Shown: positions 34,784 through 44,219, numbered from the stretch's first letter. The stretch: 64,000 bases of DNA from Actinosynnema sp040640215 (GCF_040640215.1 NZ_JBFABG010000001.1:434001-498000), one strand, 5' to 3'. Notes: a model not told the origin generated them from the letters alone. Translations and numbers: made by a program.

Positions 34784-34916
34784 GCCGGTGGTGGAACACC
34801 AGTCCGGTCCGCACCAGCGCCACCCCGCGCCCCCGCACCCAGCGCCGTCGGCCGATTCGTGCGGCCAGCAGGACCAGCGGCAATGCCAGGACCGTCACCG
34901 CGATCATCGCGATCAT
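34770..34916 (-). CDS. Small membrane protein, 48 residues
   Basis: MIAMIAVTVLALPLVLLAARIGRR is one membrane helix followed by a strongly basic tail (RRRWVRGRGVALVRTGLVFHHRLTRS). The ATG at 34916 has GGAGG eight bases upstream, a better start than the longer open frame. It overlaps the 3' end of the LLM gene by 14 bases on the other strand. No family recognised. Confidence 0.45.
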   Translation of the reverse strand: MIAMIAVTVLALPLVLLAARIGRRRWVRGRGVALVRTGLVFHHRLTRS

Positions 34917-35174
34917 CGCCCTCACCTCCACGGTGGCAACGCCAGGGTGGACGAAGCCTGACGCGAACGGGCGAAAGGCCACCCTGATGGAGCAGTCAAC
35001 TCAGACGAAACGCACCCGGTAGCGATCGTCGCCCCCGCACCGACCGCGCTGGAGCACCGAACAGCCGATTCAGTGTTCCGCCGAACGCAGTAACGCGAGG
35101 CGGGCCGGTCACCGATACACGGAATACCTCACCATGCGAGGCGACGTACCGATAGCGACTGCGAAAGAGTCCGC

Positions 35175-35861
35175 ATGCGCCCATTCGTGCTGTCCGTCCT
35201 GGTGATCGGAACCGCGATCACCCTGTCGTCGTGCGGTTCTGCCGTGGTCCGGTCGACCGGGCCGGCACAATCGCCGACAACGGTCGTGGTGACCACCACG
35301 ACCCCGGCTCCGCTTCCCCCGGAGATCGACCCGGCGAAGTACTCGGGCAGCGCCGCCGACACCGCCGTGGCGGAAATCCGGGACCTCGGCTACTCCGTCT
35401 ACCTCACCGACGACAAGACAAAAGCCGCGCTGTTCACGATCACGCCGACCGGAGCACTCCCGGAGTCACTGGGAAAGTGGTTGGTGAGTTCGATCCTGGT
35501 CGACCGGAGCAGCTACCCGACCGCGAACGTCTGGGTGCGGCGCGGCGTGTTCACCCCGGAGGAGCAGCTCGACGAGGCCGTGTCCCGGGCGGGGCTCTCC
35601 GGCTCGGTGCACCGCCACTACCGCACGGCTTCCGCCTGGGTGGCCACCACGTGCCGGAGCCTGGCGGAAGCCGGCCCCTACACGACCCCGGCCGAAGTGC
35701 TCAGCGCACAGGTCGCGGACGACCCGGACCGCCGGGAGATCTTCGAGCTGGGCATTCCGCTGCTGTGCCCGGACCACCGGAGAGCGCTGACCGACGTCGT
35801 CGGGGGAAATGCGCCCTCCGGCACCGACACCTACGGGGTCGGCCCGGAAAGGACCAGGTAG
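35175..35861 (+). CDS. Putative lipoprotein with DUF732-like C-terminal part
   Basis: 228 residues. Signal peptide MRPFVLSVLVIGTAITLSSCG with lipobox LSSC, a Thr-rich linker, then two halves: a domain with AEIRDLGYSVYLTDDKTKAALFTITPTG and a C-terminal part with Cys pair (TTCRSLAEAG and IPLLCPDHRRAL), like the small secreted DUF732 proteins of actinobacteria. Function unknown. Confidence 0.7.
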   Translation: MRPFVLSVLVIGTAITLSSCGSAVVRSTGPAQSPTTVVVTTTTPAPLPPEIDPAKYSGSAADTAVAEIRDLGYSVYLTDDKTKAALFTITPTGALPESLGKWLVSSILVDRSSYPTANVWVRRGVFTPEEQLDEAVSRAGLSGSVHRHYRTASAWVATTCRSLAEAGPYTTPAEVLSAQVADDPDRREIFELGIPLLCPDHRRALTDVVGGNAPSGTDTYGVGPERTR

Positions 35862-35958
35862 ACCGCACGGGGCAGCGGTCCACACCGCCGGGCACGCTCC
35901 GCGCACAGCCGTTCGAGACCGCACAGCACTGCCACCCGGCACCACCGCGAGGAACGAA

Positions 35959-35991
35959 AAGGACCAGGTCAGACACGCTGACCTGGTCCTT
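35959..35991. terminator. Terminator downstream of tRNA-Thr
   Basis: Perfect 14-bp stem (AAGGACCAGGTCAG at 35959-35972 with 35978-35991), loop ACACG. On the minus strand it is followed by TTTTCG, giving a U-tract just after the tRNA; on the plus strand it can end the lipoprotein transcript. Confidence 0.88.
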
Positions 35992-36002
35992 GTATCCCGC
36001 GA

Positions 36003-36075
36003 GCCGCCTATCGGAATCGAACCGATGACCTGCTCATTACGAGTGAGCTGCTCTGGCCGACTGAGCTAAGGCGGC
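36003..36075 (-). tRNA. tRNA-Thr (anticodon CGU)
   Basis: Folds into a 73-base cloverleaf: acceptor GCCGCCT/AGGCGGC, D-arm GCTC/GAGC, anticodon stem GCTCA/TGAGC with loop CTCGTAA (anticodon CGT), T-arm ATCGG/CCGAT with loop TTCGATT. CCA is not encoded. It reads ACG codons. Confidence 0.96.
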
Positions 36076-36201
36076 GAGACGCGAGAACTATAGCCCAAGC
36101 GTCGGGCGTCACCCAGCAGGGGGTGCCGTCGTTAGGTCGTTCGTGACGCCGCTCACGTGAGCGCCGCGCTCGTCGACACCACTGCGGGGAGGTACGACCA
36201 C

Positions 36202-36795
36202 ATGCGCCTGACGGCCGTGCCGGTTGCCGCTGTGCTGGTCGCGCCGCGTGCCGCTCCCGCGTCGGCCCGGCCCGCACCCGGCTCGACGCCGCCCACCCCG
36301 GGCTTCGACGTGCCGATCGGCGTGCTGCGCCTCCGGATCGCGCAGCTCACCGAGAAGTCCACGGCCCCCGACAGCCCGCTCCGGCAAGACGGCCCCGCCA
36401 TCAGGGGACACGTGCTCGGGGCAACCGCGCGGCTGCTCGACCTCCGGCTGTTGCCGACCGAAGCCCTCGGGCTGCCGAACCTGCCTTCGGCGTTGGCACA
36501 GGTGTCCCTGGTGAGCAGGTCGTCCGCGCGGCTGCCCCGACTGGCGGGGTGGTGTGCCCACCGGTACCGACGCCTCCCGGCGGCGGTGGGCACGCCGCCC
36601 CGCCCAAGGACGTCCGGCGACTGGCGCACACCAACGCCGCCTACCGGACCGTCCCGATCTTCTGGACGGGCACGGCGCTCCGGCTCGCCGGAGTGGTCGC
36701 GGTGGCGGCGGTGCCGATCCGCCGGCGGTGCCCCGGAGCCCGCCGCGCGGGGGTGAGCCGGGCTCGCACGTCGTGCGAGCGCCCGTCCGGGGGTG
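36202..36795 (+). pseudogene. Secreted/membrane-anchored protein split by a frameshift
   Basis: ATG 36202 with GGGAGG upstream begins an apparent signal peptide (MRLTAVPVAAVLVAPRAAPASA) and a mature part to about LARLPRLAGW. Near 36545 good codon usage moves to another frame, giving PPKDVRRLAHTNAAYRTVPIFWTGTALRLAGVVAVAAVPIRRR, a C-terminal membrane helix followed by arginines. That second frame runs on into the antisense of holB, so the true end is unclear and a further lesion is possible. No family recognised. Either a sequencing slip in a G-run or a decaying gene. Confidence 0.45.
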
Positions 36796-38007
36796 TCAGC
36801 CGCGGTGGAGCGTGGTCAGCATCGCCTCGACCGCGATCCGCGGCTTCACGTTCAGCTCCAGCGCGTTCCGGCATGCGAGCACGGCCTCCAGCCGGCGCAA
36901 CGTCGACTCCTGGGTCCACGCCTCGGCCGCCGTGCGCGCGTCGGCCTCCCGGTCGGGGTGGTTCAGCACGGCCACCGCACCCGACGACGTGACCAGCACG
37001 TCCCGGTAGAACGCCGCCAGGTCCACCAGCGCCTGGTCCAGCGAGTCCCGCTGGGTCCGGGTGGTGCGCGACTTCTGCCGCTTCTCCAGGTCCTTCAGCG
37101 CGCCCTTGGCACCCCGGGTGGCCGCCGCCGTGCCCTTGCCCGTGCCGCCCGCGCCCATCGCGGTCTCCAGCGCGTGCCGCTCGGACTCGTCGCGGGCCTC
37201 GTTTGCGGTCAGCGCGTCCGCCTCGGCGGCCTGGACCAGGTTGTCCGCGCAGGTGAAGATGTCCGCCGGCCGGCGCAGCGCCAGCGGTATCCGCAGCACC
37301 GATTCGCGCCGCGCCCGCACCGACTCCTCGGTCGCCAGCCGCCGGGCGCGGGCCACGTTCCCGCCGCACACCGACGCGGCCCACCGCGCCTCGTCGGCGG
37401 GGACGCCGTCCTCGGCCAGCGCCGCCGCGATCGCGTCGAGCCGGGGCGTGCCCAGCGACACGACCCGGCACCGCGAGCGGATCGTCACCGACACGTCGTC
37501 GGGGTGGGACGACGGCGCGCACAACAGGAACACGGTCCGCGCCGGCGGTTCCTCCACGGCCTTGAGCAGCGCGTTCGACGCGCCCTCGGTCAACCGGTCG
37601 GCGTCCGCGATGATCACCACCTGCCACCGCCCGGACGTCGGGCGGCGCGCCGACACCTGGACCAGCGCGCGCATCTCGGCCACCGCGATCGACAGGCCCT
37701 CGGGCGCGACCACCCGCACGTCGGCGTGCGTGCCGGCCAGGGTCGTGTGGCACCCGGCGCACGTGCCGCAGCCCGGCCGGTCGTCGACGGCCGTGCACTC
37801 CAGCGCCGCGGCGAACGCCCGCGCCGTGCCGGAGCGCCCCGAGCCGGGCGGGCCGGTGAACAGCCAGGCGTGCGTCATGGCACCGGGTGGGGGCGATCCG
37901 CCGACCACGATCGACGCGGCGGCCTCGGCCGCCGCGCGCAGCACCGCCACCGCGTCGGGCTGCCCGACGACCTGGTTCCACACCCCTCTGCCGGCCACGG
38001 TCGTCAA
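36796..38007 (-). CDS. holB: DNA polymerase III subunit delta' (clamp loader)
   Basis: 403 residues. N-terminal AAA+ module: AWLFTGPPGSGRSGTARAFA (P-loop with Arg in place of the usual Lys, acceptable in delta', which need not hydrolyse ATP), zinc-module cysteines in CGTCAGCHT, IIADADRLTEGASNALLKAVEEPP and VTIRSRCRVV (SRC motif). A lineage-specific insert, GAGGTGKGTAAATRGAKGALKDLEKRQKSR, precedes the collar domain. TTG 38007 is the only start covering the conserved beginning; GTG 37998 is an alternative. Matches Rv3644c in position near topA. Confidence 0.9.
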   Translation of the reverse strand: MTTVAGRGVWNQVVGQPDAVAVLRAAAEAAASIVVGGSPPPGAMTHAWLFTGPPGSGRSGTARAFAAALECTAVDDRPGCGTCAGCHTTLAGTHADVRVVAPEGLSIAVAEMRALVQVSARRPTSGRWQVVIIADADRLTEGASNALLKAVEEPPARTVFLLCAPSSHPDDVSVTIRSRCRVVSLGTPRLDAIAAALAEDGVPADEARWAASVCGGNVARARRLATEESVRARRESVLRIPLALRRPADIFTCADNLVQAAEADALTANEARDESERHALETAMGAGGTGKGTAAATRGAKGALKDLEKRQKSRTTRTQRDSLDQALVDLAAFYRDVLVTSSGAVAVLNHPDREADARTAAEAWTQESTLRRLEAVLACRNALELNVKPRIAVEAMLTTLHRG

Positions 38008-38020
38008 ACCTACCGAGTTC

Positions 38021-40039
38021 TCAGGAGTTCTCCGCCACCGGCCGCACCGGAACGCCGGCCAGCAGCGGCACCACGGCGGCGCGCACCCGGTCGGCCACCT
38101 CGTCCACCGTCCCGTCCCCGTCCACCACCAGGTAGCGGCCCGGATCGGCGGACGCCATCCCGGTCAGCAGCCGCTGCACCCGCCAGTGGTGCTCCACGGC
38201 GTCCGCGGACGCGGCGGGTTCGGACGCGGCGGGCCCGGTCGGCGTCCGGTCGAGCAGCACGGTCAGGTCCGGCCGCAGCCGACCGGTGGCCCAGTCGACC
38301 AGCCCCTCCACCTCCCGGGGCTCGATGCTGCCCGCCGCGCTGAAGTGCGCCAACGGGCTGTCCACGTACCGCTCCATCACCACCAGCGAGCCGCCGGCCA
38401 GCGCGGGCCGCACCTCGCGCTCCACCACGTCCGCCCGCACCGCCGCCGCGACCAGGGCGTGCGCCCGCACCCCCGCGAGGTCGGCGGTGGACAGCAGGTT
38501 GCGCAACCGCTGCTCGTCCAGGTCCGGGTCGGACGCGAGCAGCACCCGGTGCCCGGCCGCGCGCAGCGCCTCGGCCAGCAGGCGCGCCTGCGCGGACGTG
38601 TCGGCCCGGCTCTCCCCCTCGACCGCGATCAGCACGCCCCCGCCCCGCCGGGACCGCCCGCGCAGCGCGGCCAGCAGGTCGGACAGGATCGGCTCGGTGC
38701 GCCGGTCGTCCATCTGCCGGTAGGCGATCAGGCCGAGCAGCGCCGCGATCACCGCCGCGCCGAACAGCACCGGGCGGGTGCCGTCGACCTGCACCTGGTG
38801 GCCGAGCACCGTGATGGTCCGCTGCTGGATCAGGCTGACCAGCAGCGGGGCCGTGGCGGACGCGGCGAAGAGCACCACCTTGAGCAGCGACTGGAGCAGC
38901 GCCACGGTCCGGCCGCGCATGGCGTCCTCGACCTTGGACCCGACGATGGTCAGGCCGGTCAGGAACGCCATCCCGGCGCAGCCGCCGACCAGCGCCACCG
39001 CGATCAGCGCGGTCCACAGGTGCGGCGCGAGCGCGACCAGCACCAGGCTGGTGCCGGCGAGCACGATCGTCACGCCGAACAGCCGCTCGTAGGACAGCCG
39101 GCGGGCCATCCGGGGCGCGACGGCCATGCCGACCGCGAGGCCCGTGAACACCGCGACGAACAGCAGGCCGAACGTCGAGTCGCCGCCGAGCAGGGACAGC
39201 GCGTAAAGCTTGGCCGTGCCGATCACCGCGCCGGCCGCCGCGAACGCGCCGATCATGCCGATCACCAGGCCGCGCACCAGCGGCGTGCGCCCGGCGAACC
39301 GTAGGCCGTCGCGGAGCATCGCGAAGAAGCCCTCGCGCTCACCCTCCTCGCGCCTGGCCGCGTCGGCGCGGCCGGACAGCTCCGGTATCCGCACCGCGAC
39401 CAGGACCGCCGAGGTCACGTACAGCGCGCCGTTGACCATCACGGCGATGGTCGCGATCCGGAACTCGATGTCGGTGCTCTGGAGGTGCAGGTAGCCGGGG
39501 ATGCCGGAGATCAGCGCGTACAGGCCCGCACCGCTGATCACCGCGATGCCGTAGGTCATCGCCAGGCCGAGCTGGTTGGCCGTCTCGACCTGGTCCGAGC
39601 GGCGCAGCAGGTTCGGCACGGCCGAGTCCTTGGCCGGAATCCACAGCATCGCGCAGCAGCCGACCAGGAAGTTCGCGATGAACAGCCACCAGGCCGTGCC
39701 GACCAGGGCGATGGAGAGGAACAGGCCGCCGCGCAGCAGGTCGCAGACGACCATGATCTTGCGGCGGTCGAACCGGTCCGCGAGCACACCGCCCAGCGGG
39801 GCGAACAGGATGCCCGGCAGCAACTGGGTGAGCACCACCAGGCTGAGCGCGAAGCTCTCCCACTGGTAGCTCTGGGTGAGCTTGGAGACGAGACCGGTCA
39901 GCGCGAGCAGTGACAGCCAGTCACCGACACTGCACAGATAGGTGACACCCCAGAGCCTGCGGAACGGCCGGATCGCGAGCACGCTGCGAATCCGGTGGCT
40001 GGTCGAGGCCGCTGTGCCGCTGTCCTGGATGGTGCCCAC
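38021..40039 (-). CDS. MFS transporter fused to a degenerate thymidylate kinase domain
   Basis: 672 residues. Residues about 1-440 are an MFS carrier with around 12 helices (PFRRLWGVTYLCSVGDWLSLLAL, LLPGILFAPLGGVLADRFDRRKIMV as motif A). Residues about 465-672 align with dTMP kinase: IAVEGESRADTSAQARLLAEALRAAGHRVLLASDP, VVMERYVDSPLAHFSAAG, LTVLLDRTP. The kinase P-loop, normally GxDGAGKST, reads GESRADTS and lacks the lysine; the DRY motif is ERY. The fusion is known in actinobacteria, but here the kinase half should be inactive. It starts with GTG/ATG at 40039 and ends 13 bases before holB. A separate tmk must exist elsewhere. Confidence 0.88.
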   Translation of the reverse strand: MGTIQDSGTAASTSHRIRSVLAIRPFRRLWGVTYLCSVGDWLSLLALTGLVSKLTQSYQWESFALSLVVLTQLLPGILFAPLGGVLADRFDRRKIMVVCDLLRGGLFLSIALVGTAWWLFIANFLVGCCAMLWIPAKDSAVPNLLRRSDQVETANQLGLAMTYGIAVISGAGLYALISGIPGYLHLQSTDIEFRIATIAVMVNGALYVTSAVLVAVRIPELSGRADAARREEGEREGFFAMLRDGLRFAGRTPLVRGLVIGMIGAFAAAGAVIGTAKLYALSLLGGDSTFGLLFVAVFTGLAVGMAVAPRMARRLSYERLFGVTIVLAGTSLVLVALAPHLWTALIAVALVGGCAGMAFLTGLTIVGSKVEDAMRGRTVALLQSLLKVVLFAASATAPLLVSLIQQRTITVLGHQVQVDGTRPVLFGAAVIAALLGLIAYRQMDDRRTEPILSDLLAALRGRSRRGGGVLIAVEGESRADTSAQARLLAEALRAAGHRVLLASDPDLDEQRLRNLLSTADLAGVRAHALVAAAVRADVVEREVRPALAGGSLVVMERYVDSPLAHFSAAGSIEPREVEGLVDWATGRLRPDLTVLLDRTPTGPAASEPAASADAVEHHWRVQRLLTGMASADPGRYLVVDGDGTVDEVADRVRAAVVPLLAGVPVRPVAENS

Positions 40040-40124
40040 CCCCGCCCGTCCGTGCCGGGGAACCAGGGTAACCGGGGCGTGCGAGCCCCTCGGACCGCCT
40101 AGGCCGTTCGGGTGGTCCGGGCGG

Positions 40125-40598
40125 TCACGTGAACAGCTTGGCGATCGCTTCGAAGATCTCGCGCAGCACGTTGAACAGCAGTCCGCTCAACCCCGCGAGC
40201 ACCACCAGGCACCCGATCAGGCCGCCCTTGCCGCTCTTCTTGGCCGGCTGGTGCCCGACCTGGTTCATGGCGGGCCGCTGCGCGAACGGCACCGACCGCT
40301 GCCGGTAGGCCTGCGAGGCGTCCGACCAGGCGGGCGCGAGCTGCGGCGCGGACCCCGACAGGGGACCCGGCGCGCGGCGGGTCTGCTTGTGGTGCGCGGG
40401 CCGGCGCGTCGGCTCCGCGTACACCGACGGCACGTCGACGTGCGGGATGACCGGCGGCCCGGGGGCCGCCGGTCCGCTCAGCGCGTCCGGGAAGGGCCGG
40501 GGTGGATAGGTCTCGCCCGTGACCAGACCCGCGAGCGGGTCCGGGAACGAGCGGGGTGGCGGTGGTTCCTGCGTGCCGTCCGGGCCGAAGTCGTCCAC
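40125..40598 (-). CDS. Tail-anchored hypothetical protein
   Basis: 157 residues. A Pro-rich cytosolic part with two PP(R)SFPDPL/PFPDAL repeats leads to a C-terminal basic stretch and one membrane helix (KKSGKGGLIGCLVVLAGLSGLLFNVLREIFEAIAKLF). GTG 40598. It follows topA by 15 bases on the same strand, so it may be co-transcribed. No family recognised. Confidence 0.6.
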   Translation of the reverse strand: MDDFGPDGTQEPPPPRSFPDPLAGLVTGETYPPRPFPDALSGPAAPGPPVIPHVDVPSVYAEPTRRPAHHKQTRRAPGPLSGSAPQLAPAWSDASQAYRQRSVPFAQRPAMNQVGHQPAKKSGKGGLIGCLVVLAGLSGLLFNVLREIFEAIAKLFT

Positions 40599-40613
40599 CG
40601 CCCCATCCTCCCG

Positions 40614-43376
40614 CTAACTCTTCGCCTTGGCGGGTGCCTTCTTGCGGGCCGGGGCCTTCTTCTTCGTCGTCGGGCCCTTCGCGCGCTTCTCCGCGAGCAG
40701 TTCCGCGGCCCGCTCGTCGCTCAACCCCTCGACGCTGTCCGACTTGCGCAGCGACGCGTTCACCTCGCCGTCGGTGACGTAGGGCCCGAAGCGGCCCTCC
40801 TTCACCACCATCGGCTTGCCGGACACCGGGTCGTTGCCCAGCTCCTTCAACGGCGGCGCGGCGGCGGCCCGACCGCGCTTCTTCGGCTCGGCGTAGATCT
40901 TCAGCGCCTCGTCCAGGGTCACCGTGAAGAGCTGGTCCTCGCTGGTCAGCGACCGCGAGTCGGTGCCCTTCTTCAGGTAGGGCCCGTAGCGGCCGTTCTG
41001 CGCGGTGATCTCCGCGCCGGTCTCCGGGTCCTTGCCGACCACGCGCGGCAGCGAGAGCAGCTTCAGCGCGTCGTCCAGCGTGACCACGTCCAGCGACATG
41101 GACTTGAACAGCGAGCCGGTGCGCGGCTTCGGCGGCTTCTTGGTGCCCTCGGGCGGGTCCGGCAGGACCTCGGTCACGTACGGGCCGAAACGGCCCTCCT
41201 TGGCCACGATCTCGTGCCCGGTGACCGGGTCGTTGCCCAGCGAGCGCCCCTCCTGCGGGGTCGCGAAGAGCTTCTCCGCGAGGCTCCGGTCGAGCTCGTC
41301 CGGCGGCAGGTCGTCGGGCAGGTTCGCCCGCTGCGACGTGGGCGCGCCGTCCTCGCCCTCGACCTCGCGCTCCAGGTACGGCCCGTAGCGGCCCACCCGG
41401 ACCACGACCGTGCGGCCTTCCTCGTCCACGAACAGCGGGATCGAGTTCACCTCGCGGGCGTCGATCTGCTCGACGCTCGACCCGACCAGCTTCTTCAGCC
41501 CGCCCGACCGGCCCACCGACGACTCGGGGCCGACGTTGCCGCCGAAGTAGAACCCGGACAGCCACGTGGTGCGCTCCTGGCGGCCGGCGGCGATGCCGTC
41601 CAGCTCGTCCTCCAGCGCGGCGGTGAAGTCGTAGTCCACCAGCCGGCCGAAGTGCCGCTCCAGCAGCCCGACCACGGCGAACGCCACCCAGGAGGGGACC
41701 AGCGCGGACCCCTTCTTCCAGACGTAGCCGCGGTCCTGGACGGTGCTGATGATCGAGGCGTAGGTGGACGGGCGGCCGATGCCCAGCTCCTCCATCGTCT
41801 TGATCAGGCTCGCCTCGGTGAAGCGCGGCGGCGGGGACGTCGAGTGGCCGTCCGGGGACAGCTCGGCGGCGACCAGCGGCTGGTCCTTGACCAGCTCGGG
41901 CAGCCGCGACTCGGCGTCGTCGGACTCGCCGCCCGCCTCCGCGTCGACCGTCTCCACGTAGGCCTTCAGGAAGCCCGCGAAGGTGATCGTGCGGCCGGAC
42001 GCGGCGAACGTGACGCTCTCGTCCCCGGCCGAGCCGGGCACCCCCCGCGTGGTGCCGGAGATGCGCACGCTGGTCGTGTTGCCGCGCGCGTCGGTCATCT
42101 GGCAGGCGATGGTGCGCTGCCAGATGAGCTCGTACATCTTGAACTCGTCGGACTCCAGCTCCCGCGCCACCTCGCCGGGGGTGCGGAACACCTCGCCGGC
42201 CGGGCGGATGGCCTCGTGGGCCTCCTGGGCGTTCTTGACCTTCCGGGTGTACTGGCGGGGCGTCTTGGAGACGTACTCCGCGCCGTAGAGCTCCGTGGCC
42301 TGCGCACGGGCCGCCGTGATGGCCGTCTCGGACAGCGTGGTGCTGTCGGTGCGCATGTAGGTGATGTAGCCGTTCTCGTACAGCTTCTGCGCGGTGCGCA
42401 TGGTCCGGTCGGCCGAGAACCGCAGCTTGCGGCCCGCCTCCTGCTGGAGGGTCGAGGTCATGAACGGCGCGTACGGCTTGCGGGTGTACGGCTTCTCCTC
42501 CACCGAGGAGACCGTCATGTCCGCCTTGACCAGGCCCTCCGCGATCGCGCGGGCCTGCGACTCGTCCAGGACCCGGACCTCCGAGCCCTCCTTGAGCCGG
42601 CCCGTCGACTCGAAGTCGCGGCCGGTCGCCAGGCGCTGCCCGTCCACGGCCACCAGGCGCGCGGAGAACTGGCGCGGCGACGCCTTCGCACCCGCGTCCA
42701 TGGTCGCCGAGACGTCCCAGTACGAGGCGCTCACGAACTTCATCCGCTCGCGTTCCCGCTCGACCACGATCCGGGTCGCCACGGACTGCACCCGGCCCGC
42801 CGAGAGCTTCGGCATGACCTTCTTCCACAGCACGGGGCTGACCTCGTAGCCGTAGAGGCGGTCCAGGATGCGGCGGGTCTCCTGCGCGTCGACCAGGTCC
42901 TGGTCGAGGTCGCGGGGGTTCGCGGCGGCGGCCAGGATCGCGGGCTCGGTGATCTCGTGGAACACCATCCGGCGGACCGGGACCTTGGGCTTGAGGGTGT
43001 CCAGGAGGTGCCAGGCGATGGCCTCGCCCTCCCGGTCGCCGTCTGTCGCCAGGTAGAGCTCGTCGACGTCCTTGAGCAGCTCTTTCAGCTCCGCGACGGT
43101 CGCCTTCTTGTCCGGCGTGACCACGTAGAGGGGCTCGAAGTCGTGGTCGACGTCGACGCCCAGCCGCGCCCACGGCTGACCCTTGTACTTGGCGGGCACG
43201 TCCGCCGCGCCCCGGGGCAGGTCGCGGATGTGCCCCTTGGAGGACTCCACGACGAAGTCGGTGCCGAGGTAGGACGCGATCTTCCGCGCCTTCGCGGGCG
43301 ACTCGACGATCACCAACCGCCGGTTGCCGCTCGCGGATCCCCCGCTGCTCTTCTTCGCCCGTGTCGATCCAGCCAC
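40614..43376 (-). CDS. topA: DNA topoisomerase I
   Basis: 920 residues. TOPRIM: RLVIVESPAKARKIASYLG and ATDGDREGEAIAWHL; active-site tyrosine in NGYITYMRTDSTTLSE; SAGRVQSVATR. The C-terminal part has four TopoI repeats of the actinobacterial type (LGNDPVTGHEIVAKEGRFGPYVTE and similar) without zinc fingers, and a lysine-rich tail (KKKAPARKKAPAKAKS) like that needed for processivity in mycobacterial TopA. GTG 43376 is supported by homology and GAGCGGG upstream; the open frame continues further without conservation. It relaxes negative supercoils. Confidence 0.97.
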   Translation of the reverse strand: MAGSTRAKKSSGGSASGNRRLVIVESPAKARKIASYLGTDFVVESSKGHIRDLPRGAADVPAKYKGQPWARLGVDVDHDFEPLYVVTPDKKATVAELKELLKDVDELYLATDGDREGEAIAWHLLDTLKPKVPVRRMVFHEITEPAILAAAANPRDLDQDLVDAQETRRILDRLYGYEVSPVLWKKVMPKLSAGRVQSVATRIVVERERERMKFVSASYWDVSATMDAGAKASPRQFSARLVAVDGQRLATGRDFESTGRLKEGSEVRVLDESQARAIAEGLVKADMTVSSVEEKPYTRKPYAPFMTSTLQQEAGRKLRFSADRTMRTAQKLYENGYITYMRTDSTTLSETAITAARAQATELYGAEYVSKTPRQYTRKVKNAQEAHEAIRPAGEVFRTPGEVARELESDEFKMYELIWQRTIACQMTDARGNTTSVRISGTTRGVPGSAGDESVTFAASGRTITFAGFLKAYVETVDAEAGGESDDAESRLPELVKDQPLVAAELSPDGHSTSPPPRFTEASLIKTMEELGIGRPSTYASIISTVQDRGYVWKKGSALVPSWVAFAVVGLLERHFGRLVDYDFTAALEDELDGIAAGRQERTTWLSGFYFGGNVGPESSVGRSGGLKKLVGSSVEQIDAREVNSIPLFVDEEGRTVVVRVGRYGPYLEREVEGEDGAPTSQRANLPDDLPPDELDRSLAEKLFATPQEGRSLGNDPVTGHEIVAKEGRFGPYVTEVLPDPPEGTKKPPKPRTGSLFKSMSLDVVTLDDALKLLSLPRVVGKDPETGAEITAQNGRYGPYLKKGTDSRSLTSEDQLFTVTLDEALKIYAEPKKRGRAAAAPPLKELGNDPVSGKPMVVKEGRFGPYVTDGEVNASLRKSDSVEGLSDERAAELLAEKRAKGPTTKKKAPARKKAPAKAKS

Positions 43377-43503
43377 GCCGTCCCGCTCTCTCCGAACATC
43401 TGTGTCCCGACCCGCCAGTGTGCACTGTCCTATGTCGCCGCATGGGCAGCCCTGGTCGGGACAGGGTGACACAACTGTGCCCGATCACCCGCCAGGAGGA
43501 CCG

Positions 43504-44142
43504 CTAGGCGGCCGGCCAGGTGCGCTCCCCGACCCCTCGCGGAGCCCTCCCGACCAGCTCTGCCAGCCGCTCCAACCGCCGCCGGCCCACCACCCGCAGG
43601 GCGGGTCCGCCGGCCGTGAGCAGTGTCGCCGGAAGTCCCGACGCGGCCAACGCCTTTTGCAACGGCTCGTGCGTGTCGGGCGAGTCCGGGTCGAGCCCGA
43701 GCACGTACGCCGACTCGGCCCAGCGGCCCGACACGAGCGCCCACAGCCGCAGCACGCCACCGTGCGCCGTGAAGTCCGGCGGCACCACCTTGGCGTCACC
43801 GGCGAGCCACTGGTGGGCCAGCCCGGTGAGGTCCGTGCGGTACGCCGTCACCACCTCCAGGCCGTCGCCCAACCCCGGCGGGGGCACGGCCGGCGGCTCG
43901 TCGGCGGTCTCGTCCGGGACCGCCGCAGGGCGTCGCACGACCTCCAGCCGCGCCTGCACGTCCCGTTCGGCCAGGGCCGCGACCAGCGCGATCGCGCGCC
44001 GGCGCTCGTCCAGGCACACCGAGATCCGGGCCGCCCGACCACGGGCGAACCCCACCGCCCGACCGGGCCCGCACAGCAGCCCGGCCAGGTCCGCGACACA
44101 GGGCCGGCGTGCCTCGGCCGAAAAGAAGGACAGTTGCCCCAC
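43504..44142 (-). CDS. Conserved hypothetical protein (Rv3647c-like)
   Basis: 212 residues, in the place of Rv3647c directly upstream of topA. RAARISVCLDERRRAIALVAALAERDVQARLEVVRR near the N terminus and LRLWALVSGRWAESAYVLGLDPDSPDTHEPLQKALAASGLPATLL near the C terminus are its clearest parts; no known domain. Probably cytosolic. Start GTG 44142. Confidence 0.7.
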   Translation of the reverse strand: MGQLSFFSAEARRPCVADLAGLLCGPGRAVGFARGRAARISVCLDERRRAIALVAALAERDVQARLEVVRRPAAVPDETADEPPAVPPPGLGDGLEVVTAYRTDLTGLAHQWLAGDAKVVPPDFTAHGGVLRLWALVSGRWAESAYVLGLDPDSPDTHEPLQKALAASGLPATLLTAGGPALRVVGRRRLERLAELVGRAPRGVGERTWPAA

Positions 44143-44219
44143 GATCCGGCAGCGTAGAACACACGTTCGAGCACGGCCAGTCTCCGACCGGGCGATCCCG
44201 TCCGGCCGGGACTCCCGGG

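Noticed and set aside
35849..35969. Repeated AAGGACCAGGT at 35849 and 35959, near tRNA-Thr, as a possible integration att pair
   Set aside because: Only 11 bases, one copy is part of the terminator stem, and no integrase or tRNA 3'-end duplication is present.
36549..36992. Separate gene from GTG 36549
   Set aside because: Better explained as the second half of the frameshifted secreted protein; its end runs antisense through holB.
37741..37790. holB P-loop Arg in place of Lys as a sign of gene decay
   Set aside because: Delta' subunits often lack a functional P-loop; other motifs are intact.
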